Below, piece after piece: positions 34,400-41,959 of a DNA stretch of 50,950 nt. The notes under the pieces were generated by a model. It was given only the letters and a program-made list of their open reading frames with translations. It searched no databases and was not told the origin of the DNA. Within the stretch, counting starts at the first letter, position 1, and each line of letters opens with the position of its first letter. This stretch comes from Acidobacteriota bacterium. Its GTDB lineage: Bacteria; Acidobacteriota; Vicinamibacteria; Vicinamibacterales; UBA8438. Where the stretch lies: contig WTFV01000071.1 in assembly GCA_011523845.1 (NCBI GenBank), forward strand, positions 1 through 50,950. The letters run 5' to 3'. A program made the position numbers and the translations under genes.

Positions 34400-34657
34400 T
34401 CAGAGGTCGAGGTCGCGGAACAGTTCTTCAGCGCTGCCGAAACGCTGGCCCTTGCCCTCGTCCAGTTCCTTCATCGACTTGACGGTGGTTGGGTGAGGCA
34501 CCTGGACGGCGAAGGGCAGTCGCTTTTCGTCCGCAACGCGCAGCAGCAGCAGGCGGATCGCGTCAGACACCGACAGGCCCATGGCTTGAAGCGCCTCGGT
34601 GGCCCGCGCCTTGGTGTCGCTGTCGATTCGGGCTCGCACGACAGTATCGGTTCTCAT
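34400..34657 (-). CDS. RelB/DinJ-family antitoxin
   Basis: 85 residues from ATG 34657, with GGAGGA upstream. Begins MRTDTVVRARIDSDTKARA, then EALQAMGLSVSDAIRLLLLR, the ribbon-helix-helix of DinJ proteins. The C-terminus (VPHPTTVKSMKELDEGKG) would cover the toxin. Paired with the YafQ-like toxin directly downstream. Confidence 0.9.
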   Translation of the reverse strand: MRTDTVVRARIDSDTKARATEALQAMGLSVSDAIRLLLLRVADEKRLPFAVQVPHPTTVKSMKELDEGKGQRFGSAEELFRDLDL

Positions 34658-34851
34658 TGCCGGAGTCCTCCCATGCATGCCGTGGTTCCACTGTAGCCAC
34701 ACGCGGCCCATGTGTCAAAGCGGGATTCTGCGGGCCGATGAAGACTCCGGCGGAGGCATCTGCCAGTCGGGCGCCGGCCGGCAGGCGGCGTCCTGGGGGC
34801 GTCCGTCCTTCGGCCGCAAGCATGCCCAAGGGCGACGCCAGCGACGAGAGA

Positions 34852-34872
34852 CGCGTGGCCTTCGGCCACGCG
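34852..34872 (-). terminator. Hairpin downstream of the chelatase operon
   Basis: Perfect nine-base arms CGCGTGGCC / GGCCACGCG with a three-base loop, 58 bp past the last gene of the five-gene minus-strand unit. No long T-run follows, so intrinsic termination is only possible, not certain. Confidence 0.4.
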
Positions 34873-34929
34873 GCAATCCGAGCTCTCTCGCGGTCCGGGG
34901 GAACCGGTCAACGTCAACGTCAACCACGG

Positions 34930-35277
34930 TCAGGGCCCTTCCGGCACGTAGATGATCTCCCCGCTGTCGAGCTGATAGGCGATGCCGACCCGCCGGCCGC
35001 GGCGGCCCGCGGCGTCGTTGACGTCCTCGGCCCGGTAGCGGGTGATCTCGCCGGCCTCCTGCGTGATGATCTCCATCTCCGCCGTGCCGGGGTTCTTGAC
35101 CATGGTGAAGTCCTCCTGCGTGAGGAACTCCGTCAACTGCCAGCGGCTGACCATGGCGACCATGAGCGCCACGGCGAAGACCATGGCGACGTCGAACAGG
35201 TTCGCGATGGCGCCGAGCGGGTCGGCGTCGTCACGAAACGTGGCGCCGAGTCGCCGCCGTCGTCTCCTGCCTGCCAT
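34930..35277 (-). CDS. DUF2149 protein (HmuV-like), membrane-anchored
   Basis: 115 residues from ATG 35277, with a strong AAGGAGG five bases upstream. An Arg-rich start (MAGRRRRRRLGATFRDDADP) leads to one membrane helix (ANLFDVAMVFAVALMVAMV) and a small periplasmic domain ending SGEIIYVPEG. The layout is that of ExbD/TolR, and DDADPLGAIANLFDVAMVF is the block I associate with DUF2149. Family members occur beside CobN-like chelatases and ExbB-like channels in methanogens and in Bacteroidota hmu operons. Here it is the last gene of such a unit and probably forms the stator partner of the channel encoded just upstream. Confidence 0.8.
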   Translation of the reverse strand: MAGRRRRRRLGATFRDDADPLGAIANLFDVAMVFAVALMVAMVSRWQLTEFLTQEDFTMVKNPGTAEMEIITQEAGEITRYRAEDVNDAAGRRGRRVGIAYQLDSGEIIYVPEGP

Positions 35278-35344
35278 CCCGGCCTCCTTACTTCTGGTGT
35301 GGGCGTCCGTTCGCCGATGGGTCAAGGCCCCCGGGGGCAAACGA

Positions 35345-35956
35345 CTACTCTTCTTCTTGCGTGGATGTCCGCTCGCCGATGAGCCCGCTGACGAACTCCA
35401 GGTCGTTGAGCGCTTCACCGTGCCAGCGCTGCTTCGCCTGCTGGACGGCGAAGCCGATGCCGCCGACGAAGAGGCCCACGACCGTGGTGGAGAAGGCCAC
35501 CTGCAGGTTCTCCGCCATCGCCGCGATGTCCCCGGCGGCCAGCCCCACCAGCGCCGGCCCCATCGGGATGAGCGTTCCCATCAGGCCGAGCATCGGGCCG
35601 AGCCGGGCCATGGTCCGCGCCGCCGCGAGGTCCTCCTCGCAGCCCGCCTCGAAATCGGCAAGCGCCTTGTCGCGCTGCGCGGCCGATCGGCCCTGGTCGA
35701 GCAATCTCCCGAGCGCCGGTTGCCACCGCGGCTCGGGAGGCAGGTCGGCGTCGCGGAGCAGGGCCTCCACGTTGTCGCGGTCGAGCCGGTCGAGCAGCGG
35801 CCGCAGCGCCGATCGAAACCGGAGCCGCGACAGCCAGGCGCCGTACGTGCGTCCGACGAGCAGCAGCGATCGGGCGAAGAGGATCAGCAGCAGGACGATG
35901 ACCGGGACCAGCAGGCCGGTCGAGAGCAGATACAGGGTGCGTGTCAACAGCTCCAT
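35345..35956 (-). CDS. MotA/TolQ/ExbB-family proton channel (HmuU-like)
   Basis: 203 residues. An N-terminal helix (LLSTGLLVPVIVLLLILFA) is followed by a cytoplasmic part and two further helices carrying the family core: ARLGPMLGLMGTLIPMGPAL and NLQVAFSTTVVGLFVGGIGF. The threonines and the GPMLGLMGT turn match the proton path of ExbB/TolQ. ATG 35956 lies four bases after the upstream stop. Beside a DUF2149 protein and a CobN-like chelatase, it most likely powers that chelatase or the TonB receptor. Confidence 0.88.
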   Translation of the reverse strand: MELLTRTLYLLSTGLLVPVIVLLLILFARSLLLVGRTYGAWLSRLRFRSALRPLLDRLDRDNVEALLRDADLPPEPRWQPALGRLLDQGRSAAQRDKALADFEAGCEEDLAAARTMARLGPMLGLMGTLIPMGPALVGLAAGDIAAMAENLQVAFSTTVVGLFVGGIGFAVQQAKQRWHGEALNDLEFVSGLIGERTSTQEEE

Positions 35957-35960
35957 GGGC

Positions 35961-36863
35961 TCATTCCGCGACGCGGCGCTGGCGCCGGCGGTGGCTCCAG
36001 TAACCGATGCCGATTCCCAGCACCGCCGTGCCGGCGACGACGGCGTGGGGTCCGGCTTCGAGAGCCGCCGCCGTGCGGTCCACAGCCCCCTGCAGGGCGA
36101 ATGCGGTCAGCCCGGCCGCCAGCATCACCTGCGCGACGTGCACGAGCAGGCGCAGCTCGGCACGCAGATCCCGATCCGGAAGCAGCCGTCGAATCGCTTC
36201 GCTTCCCGCCAGGCCCGCAACAACGACGGCGAGACACAGCGCCAGCGCGGTCGTCGAGAAGGACCATTGTGACGCGTCGAACGCCTTCATCTCCAGGTAG
36301 AACAGCGCCGGCACGGGGAGGATGCCGACATGGTGCGCCGCCAGTCGCCGGAGGCGATGCAAGGGCAGGCCGTACCGGGTTCCCGAGGGGCCGTGGAGAG
36401 ACCCCGCGGGGCCAGGAGATTGCGCCGTGCCGTTCACGCAGCCGGCGACCGAGCTCCGCGACCTGTGGCGATTCCCCGCGGGGCCAGGAGATTGCGCCGT
36501 AGAACGGAATGCAGTGAGTTCCGAGGCGCAAGGTCCTGGAGCGGGGGGGATGGGCCGAAACGCCGAGCCTGCGAAATGTTTCGGGGCGCTTGCGCCACGG
36601 GCTCCCAGCAGCAGGGTCGCCCCGGCGCAGCCGAGGATGCCGTCGAGCGTGAGGACGGCCGCCAGCGTCTGGAGATCGACGCCGTCCAGGCCGCCGATGA
36701 AGGCGGGCAGGCTCTGGCGCACCGCGACCGGGTGCACGGCGTAGGCGATTGCCGCGACCGTCGCGACGGTCAGCAACCGCCCCCAGATGCGCTCGATGCA
36801 CGCCACTGCCAGCAGGAACAGGATGACGCCCGTTCCCGCGACGATGTCGAGTACCGCCTCCAT
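35961..36863 (-). CDS. Polytopic membrane protein (HmuT position) with an in-frame palindromic repeat insert
   Basis: 300 residues. N-terminal helices: VLDIVAGTGVILFLLAVACI, LLTVATVAAIAYAV and LTLDGILGCAGATLLLGA. After a cytoplasmic or periplasmic section the chain resumes with HHVGILPVPALFYLEMKAF, ALALCLAVVVAGLAG and further helices to VAGTAVLGIGIGYW. Between them, residues about 90-165 are unlike the rest: this stretch (SAPKHFAGSAFRPIPP, then two GTAQSPGPAG-type repeats) is encoded by dispersed repeat R2 plus a 72-bp tandem duplication and is low-complexity. The position matches HmuT, between the chelatase and the proton channel, but I cannot confirm homology. Confidence 0.7.
   Translation of the reverse strand: MEAVLDIVAGTGVILFLLAVACIERIWGRLLTVATVAAIAYAVHPVAVRQSLPAFIGGLDGVDLQTLAAVLTLDGILGCAGATLLLGARGASAPKHFAGSAFRPIPPAPGPCASELTAFRSTAQSPGPAGNRHRSRSSVAGCVNGTAQSPGPAGSLHGPSGTRYGLPLHRLRRLAAHHVGILPVPALFYLEMKAFDASQWSFSTTALALCLAVVVAGLAGSEAIRRLLPDRDLRAELRLLVHVAQVMLAAGLTAFALQGAVDRTAAALEAGPHAVVAGTAVLGIGIGYWSHRRRQRRVAE
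36402..36501. repeat. 72-bp-offset direct repeat inside the membrane-protein gene
   Basis: CCCCGCGGGGCCAGGAGATT plus GCGCCGT begins at 36402 and again at 36474. The 72-bp offset equals 24 codons, so the reading frame is kept and the protein gains a second AQSPGPAG block. Confidence 0.75.
36493..36594. repeat. Dispersed palindromic repeat, copy R2 (in-frame within a gene)
   Basis: Inverted relative to R1. The hairpins are weaker, but the GGGGGGATGGGCCGAAACGC core and the CCGAAAC / GTTTCGG arms are conserved. The copy has no stop codon in the frame used and encodes APKHFAGSAFRPIPP in the host protein. R1, although noncoding, would encode APKRLAGSAFRPIPP in the matching frame. Confidence 0.7.
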
Positions 36864-36938
36864 GGTGCTTCCGCAGTCACCCGTGTAGTGCTCACCGACC
36901 CCCGTTTCGGCGGCGATGTCGAGTATCGCTTCCGTGGT
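36863..36938. repeat. 72-bp tandem duplication of the membrane-protein gene start
   Basis: The first codons (MEAVLDIVAGTGV) recur 24 codons upstream, in frame, as TEAILDIAAETGV, with ACG at 36935 in place of the ATG. The upstream copy has lost its start codon and is probably not translated. Confidence 0.65.
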
Positions 36939-36947
36939 TCCCGCGTG

Positions 36948-39900
36948 TCAGGACGTGCTCCGCCGCCTCCGCAGGACGAGCAGCGCGACCACGAACAGGC
37001 CGGCGACGAGGAGCGCGCCCAGCCAGGCGACGCGTGCCGGCCCGGACTGGCTCGCCGGCACATCGGCCGGCCGCGTCTCGGCGTCCTGCTCCGCCAGGAC
37101 CACGCTCGCCTCGGTCAGCTCGACGCTCGACGTCAGCGCCCGCTGCAGCTCGCTCAGATAGCTCGCCGCGAGCTCCGGCGGGGCCTGCTCGGCGATGAAC
37201 GAAGCCAGGGCTGCGTTGTCGCAGACGAACCCGCTGCAGCCCGCCTCGAACTCCTCCACCAGGCGGGTGTGCAGCTCCGCCAGCACCTCTACCTGTCGCG
37301 CCGAGGCCTCCCAGTAGCCCTTGCGCACCGTCTCGAGCATCACCGCCGTCATCTCCTGCAGGGCATACGGATTCTCGCGGCGGAAGAAGCCCTCGATCCC
37401 GATGTCGTAGCGGTCGTCGACGTACACGTCGTACAGCTCGTTCCACAGCGCGTCGTCGATCGCGGCCGGCTTCATGACGTTCCATCCGTAGGTGTTGCGG
37501 AACGTCTCGGCGAACTGCTCCGCCGACGAGGCGCCGCCCTCCTGCAGCTCGCCGATGTAGGCGGGGTTCAGCAGCGTCGACCGCGCCTCGGTCCAGACGG
37601 TCTCGTTCAGGTCCGTCACGCGCGGCCGCTGGGCGTTGCGGAAGTCGTTGAAGTAGGCGTCCGCGTCCCGGCCGGTGACGTGGCGGACGGCCATGCTCAG
37701 CCCGCCCATGAACTCGTAGACGTGGTCGAGGCTGAGGGCGCCCCATGTGTGGCTCTCCCGCGGCTGCACGACGATCTCGGTGTCGGCCAGCGCCGCCTCG
37801 AAGATGCCGTCGGCGTAGAGGCTCCACAGCTCGCCCTCGTCGTAGACGGCGCCCATGTTGCGCAGGTACTGGCCGGCGACCTCGGCCTCGTCCTCCCACC
37901 GGTCTCCCGCCTCGACCATCCCCATGATGGCGGTCCCGTAGTTGCCGTTCACCCCGCCGAAGACCCGTAGCGTGGAGTAGCGGCGTGCGTCCGCGGGCGA
38001 CAGGCCCTTCTCCTTCATTACCTCCTCGGCGCGCAGGCGCCCCGCGTGGACGAAGTTGGCGTGCGCGTCCGCGTCGCGCGCCTCGGCCGCCATCGCCACG
38101 GCGCGGTTGATCAGCGCGAGGCGGGAGGCGGCCAGGTCCCGGAGCTGGCCGGCGGTCTGGACGACCACGTCGATGCGGGGCCGGCCGAGGTCGGCCGCCG
38201 GCATCAGGCGCAGGTCCGCGACCCGCCCGAACGGGTCCCAGACCGGCTCGACGCCCAGCAGGTAGAAGATCTGGCCGATGGTGGCGCCCTCGGTGCCGAT
38301 GAAGTCGCTGGGCCAGAGGGTGAACGCGACCTTCCTGGGGTACGCGTCGTGCCGGCGGCGGTGTTCCTCGAGTAGCGTTTCCGCCAACGTGCGCCCCACC
38401 GCCCACGCTTCCTGCGAAGGCGTCTTCTCCGCGTCGATCGAGAAGAGGTTGCGCCCCGTCGGGACGGCGTCCGGATTGACGATGGGGTCACCGCCGGGGG
38501 TGGGCTCGACATAGCCGCCGGCGAGGGCGCGCGCCACGCTTCCCAGCTCCAGTTCCGTGCTGTCGCGCAGGCCGGCGCGATGCCGGTCGATGCCGGCCAC
38601 GCTCGCTTCCAGCGTCAGGACCGCGCGGGCGAGCTCCGCCTCGCGGGCGGCGCGTTCCTCCAGCTCGACGCCCGCGGCGTCGACGGCGCCGTCGAGACGC
38701 CGGTCGAACGCCGGGTCGTCGAGGATCTTCCGCAGGCGGTCCGCCGCGGGCGCGTCGACGGCCCGAAGCTGTTCGCGGAGTGCGCCGCGGTGCTCCCGGT
38801 AGAAGGTGGCTGCTTCCAGGGCCTTCTCGATGTCCTCTCGGTCGGCCGACACCAGCGCGCCGGCCGATTCATGGTCCCAGGCCCGCCCGAGCGCCTCGAC
38901 CTGCGGCGCGTCGAGGGCGAACGCGAGCCGCTCCGCCGCCAGCCGCCGCTTCTCCTCCTCGACGCGGTCGACGAGACCCGGGTCCTTCAGCAGGCCGAAG
39001 GTCCGCTCGCGGAGCGCCGTGTCCTGCATCACCTCCAACAGCGCGAACACGTCCGGGTCCTCGGCGATCTCGATGGCCTCGGCCATCGGCGGAATGACCG
39101 CGGCGATCGTCCTGGCGCGCTCGCGCTGCACCGGATCCAGCAGTTGCGAGGTCCGCGCGAACTCCTGCTCCGATTGCAGCCGCTCGACGAACTCGACCTT
39201 GCTGGGATGCGGCAGGATGCGCGCCACCAGGTCCTCGAGCTCGCCCGCGCGGGCCTCCGATACGGTCGCGTCCGGCCGGTTGCGGCTGCCCGCGCCCATC
39301 GAGATGAAGCCCCGGATGATGTCGTCGTCCGACGGCCGGCGCGCCGCTTCCCGCCAGGCATGGGCGTGCCGCCGGTCGGCGTCCGCCACCAGGTCGGAGA
39401 GCACCGCCTCGGCGTCCCCACCGGCCACGCGCCGCGCATAGGCGTCGCGGGCACGCCGTCGGTAACGGCTTTCGAAGAGCACCTCGTCTTCGAGATCGGC
39501 CGCGTCCACCGCACCCTTGACCGTGTCGATGCGGGCGAGGGCGTAGGCGATCGGATCGATCGCCATCAGCTCCGCCGTCCCGTCGACCTCCGCCGCCGTG
39601 AAGGCGTTCCCGAGGGTATACAGCCCCTGCGCGACCTTCTCCCCGTCGATGGTCTCGACGTGGTTGCTCAGGCGGAAGAAGTCGTCCGCCGACCACGCGG
39701 CGTCGGGGTCGAGGCCGAGGTCCACGTGCAGGCTCATCTCCGTCGCCAGGCGCCGGATCGTACGCGCATGCTCCGCGCGGACCGGCCCGTCGGCCGCGTT
39801 GCGGTAGCTGTTGAGCCGGTCGCGCAGCGGGCGCAACCCTTCGTACAGCCCGCCCTCCATGAACGGCGGCGTCAGGTGCGTCACCGTGGCCGCGTAGGAG

Positions 39901-41741
39901 CGCCGCTTGGCGATGATCCCCTCGCCGACGTTGCTCATGACGTAGACGTAGACGTGCGGGAGCCCCCCGACGAGGGCGTCCGACCAGTCGAAGGCGGACA
40001 GGGCAATCTGCTTCCAGGGCGTGAACTCCAGACTGCCGTGGGTGCCGAAGTGCATGACGGCGTCGGCCTCGAAGGCGTTCCGGGCCCACAGGTAGGAGGC
40101 GACGTAGGGATGCGGCGGCGCCTTCCGCGCGCCGTGCACGAGCCGGAACGTGTCGCCGCCGACGCCCGGCAGGGGCTGCGGCAGGATCGCGACGTTGCCG
40201 AACTGCACGCGGGCGACGGCCAGCGCGGTCTCCTCGCCTTCGCCGACCGTCATGTACTCGCCGGGGGCGGGGCCGTACTGCTCGACGACGGCGTCGCGCA
40301 TGCCCGGCTCGAGGTCCTCCTCCACCCACGCGGCGTACTCCCCGGCCGGTACCAGCGCCGGATCCCCGGCGGCCAGGAACTCCTCGAACGCCCCGCGGGC
40401 GTACGGTCCGAGCACCGGCCCCTTCGCCTGGACGAGCTCCCAGAACTCGTCGTCGGTTTCGGGGAGCCCCTCGACCGTGAAGCCGGCGTCGCGCAGCGAG
40501 CGCAGCAGGTTCAGCAGGCTCGGGGCGACCTCCATGCTGCCGGCGTTCATGGCGTTCTTGCCGGGTCCCTTGTAGTAGTAGATGGCCACGCGCTTGTCGC
40601 GGTTGGGCTTCGTCTTCAGCGCCAGCCAGCGCTCGACGAGGTCGCAGAAGGTGTCGAGCCGGTCCGGCAGCGCGTCGAAGATCTCGTAGCCGTCCGCGTC
40701 GGTGAACTGCGCGGCCACAGCGTAGGGCGCCACGCCGCCGTCGAGCTCGGGCAGGACAACGCTCATCGTGAGCATGGACCCGGCCATCCCCTGCTGGTCG
40801 GTCACCCAGTCGTCGTGGTTCTGGAAGACCGATACCGGCGTCAGCATGGGGATGTCGCGCTCTCTCAGCCAGGCGGTCGCCTCGTCGGCGCGGCCGAGGG
40901 TGAGCCGGCCGTGCGGCATCAGCACCACGAGGTCGGGGTCGATCTCCTTGAGGAAGTCGAGGCGCTTCTCGGCGCTGGCCATCGGGTAGACGTTCCACGC
41001 CCGGCCTTCGAGCGCGCGGATGAACGCATCGACGTGATCCCGGTTGGCGTTGAACGGGCCCGGCACGCTCGTGATCAGGGCGATCTTCGGGGCGTCCGGC
41101 TTCGCCAGCCCCTGCGCCCCGTAATAGGCGTCGAACGCGTCGACGGTCTCGAACGTCAGGTCGTCGTCCAGGTGGAACAGCACGTCCATGGAGCGCTCGA
41201 CCGGGGGCTGCACCGGGTCCGCCCGGAAGGCCTTGCCGTCGAGCTCCACGCGCGAGAAGTTGAGCAGCCGCGCGTAGTTCTCGGCGCCCCCGAACTCGAG
41301 GTAGCCGTTGACGGCGTCGAGCTGCGCGCCGCGCAGATTGGTGACGTCGAGGGCCGGGTTCGTGGCCCCCTGCACGAACAGGCGCGCCCCGCGCCGGCCG
41401 GCTTCGCGCAGGTGCTCGAGCTGCGTCTCTTCGAGCTGCAGGCCGCGTCCGAAGACGTAGACGACCGGATAGTCGGCGGCCCGGTCCAGCGCCGTCATGT
41501 CCAGCGCCGCGATGCGCACCGCGCCGTGCGGGCGCGCGCGCTCGATGCGGGCGAGCTGGAAGCCGGGGAAGTTGACGAAGGCGATACGGGTCACCGCGAG
41601 GTGGCGCTGGTAGGCGGCGAACCCGCCCCAGAGCACCGCCGCCGCGAGCACCGCCGCCGCGATCCGCTTGCGATGGGACCACAGGTCGGCCAGCCGCGTC
41701 CGTACCGTCCGCCCTCGTGTCGGTTCTGTCCTGGCAGTCAT
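36948..41741 (-). CDS. Membrane-anchored CobN/BchH-like (de)chelatase, HmuS-like
   Basis: 1597 residues from ATG 41741 (GGAGGGA upstream). A basic N-terminus and one membrane helix (about 26-43, IAAAVLAAAVLWGGFAAY) precede the large chelatase body, and a C-terminal helix (GALLVAGLFVVALLVLRRRR) closes it. Both flanks are positively charged, so the whole body should face the periplasm. CobN/BchH blocks are clear: VAIYYYKGPGKNAMNAGSM (about 386), MHFGTHGSLEFTPWKQIAL (about 563) with conserved His and Glu, GLPHVYVYVMSNVGEG, AKRRSYAATVTHLTPP, RVFGGVNGNYGTAIMGMVEA, YEFMGGLSMAVRHVTG and LNPAYIGEL. No CobS/CobT or ChlI/ChlD-type AAA+ genes are in the window. Receptor upstream and ExbB-like plus DUF2149 genes downstream point to heme or other metallo-tetrapyrrole processing. 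Confidence 0.88.
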   Translation of the reverse strand: MTARTEPTRGRTVRTRLADLWSHRKRIAAAVLAAAVLWGGFAAYQRHLAVTRIAFVNFPGFQLARIERARPHGAVRIAALDMTALDRAADYPVVYVFGRGLQLEETQLEHLREAGRRGARLFVQGATNPALDVTNLRGAQLDAVNGYLEFGGAENYARLLNFSRVELDGKAFRADPVQPPVERSMDVLFHLDDDLTFETVDAFDAYYGAQGLAKPDAPKIALITSVPGPFNANRDHVDAFIRALEGRAWNVYPMASAEKRLDFLKEIDPDLVVLMPHGRLTLGRADEATAWLRERDIPMLTPVSVFQNHDDWVTDQQGMAGSMLTMSVVLPELDGGVAPYAVAAQFTDADGYEIFDALPDRLDTFCDLVERWLALKTKPNRDKRVAIYYYKGPGKNAMNAGSMEVAPSLLNLLRSLRDAGFTVEGLPETDDEFWELVQAKGPVLGPYARGAFEEFLAAGDPALVPAGEYAAWVEEDLEPGMRDAVVEQYGPAPGEYMTVGEGEETALAVARVQFGNVAILPQPLPGVGGDTFRLVHGARKAPPHPYVASYLWARNAFEADAVMHFGTHGSLEFTPWKQIALSAFDWSDALVGGLPHVYVYVMSNVGEGIIAKRRSYAATVTHLTPPFMEGGLYEGLRPLRDRLNSYRNAADGPVRAEHARTIRRLATEMSLHVDLGLDPDAAWSADDFFRLSNHVETIDGEKVAQGLYTLGNAFTAAEVDGTAELMAIDPIAYALARIDTVKGAVDAADLEDEVLFESRYRRRARDAYARRVAGGDAEAVLSDLVADADRRHAHAWREAARRPSDDDIIRGFISMGAGSRNRPDATVSEARAGELEDLVARILPHPSKVEFVERLQSEQEFARTSQLLDPVQRERARTIAAVIPPMAEAIEIAEDPDVFALLEVMQDTALRERTFGLLKDPGLVDRVEEEKRRLAAERLAFALDAPQVEALGRAWDHESAGALVSADREDIEKALEAATFYREHRGALREQLRAVDAPAADRLRKILDDPAFDRRLDGAVDAAGVELEERAAREAELARAVLTLEASVAGIDRHRAGLRDSTELELGSVARALAGGYVEPTPGGDPIVNPDAVPTGRNLFSIDAEKTPSQEAWAVGRTLAETLLEEHRRRHDAYPRKVAFTLWPSDFIGTEGATIGQIFYLLGVEPVWDPFGRVADLRLMPAADLGRPRIDVVVQTAGQLRDLAASRLALINRAVAMAAEARDADAHANFVHAGRLRAEEVMKEKGLSPADARRYSTLRVFGGVNGNYGTAIMGMVEAGDRWEDEAEVAGQYLRNMGAVYDEGELWSLYADGIFEAALADTEIVVQPRESHTWGALSLDHVYEFMGGLSMAVRHVTGRDADAYFNDFRNAQRPRVTDLNETVWTEARSTLLNPAYIGELQEGGASSAEQFAETFRNTYGWNVMKPAAIDDALWNELYDVYVDDRYDIGIEGFFRRENPYALQEMTAVMLETVRKGYWEASARQVEVLAELHTRLVEEFEAGCSGFVCDNAALASFIAEQAPPELAASYLSELQRALTSSVELTEASVVLAEQDAETRPADVPASQSGPARVAWLGALLVAGLFVVALLVLRRRRSTS

Positions 41742-41834
41742 CGGGTTCTCCCTCCGTCCGCTAACGCGTCGTCTGCGCCGGCACGCGTGCAACGCAGACT
41801 TCCGGAACAGCCTCGCTTCGCGTCGGGGCTCCAG

Positions 41835-41959
41835 CGGCGCAACGTCCTACGCCGCCAAACCCGTCGCAGGGCTCCGCGTTCGGCCCCATTCCCCACCGCC
41901 CCAGGGAGCTTGCGCCGCAGAACGCACTCCGTTGCGTTCCGCGGGCGCAACCTCCTAGA
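41835..41959. repeat. Dispersed palindromic repeat, copy R3
   Basis: Same orientation as R1. Contains the CTCCGCGTTCGGCCCCATTC core, then a long imperfect hairpin from TTGCGCCGCAGAACGCA to TGCGTTCCGCGGGCGCAA. It fills most of the gap between the receptor and chelatase genes and overlaps the receptor stop codon. Confidence 0.65.

Noticed and set aside
36948..41741. Aerobic cobaltochelatase subunit CobN for B12 synthesis
   Set aside because: No cobS, cobT or other cob genes are nearby, both ends carry membrane helices, and the neighbours are transport and energy-coupling genes.
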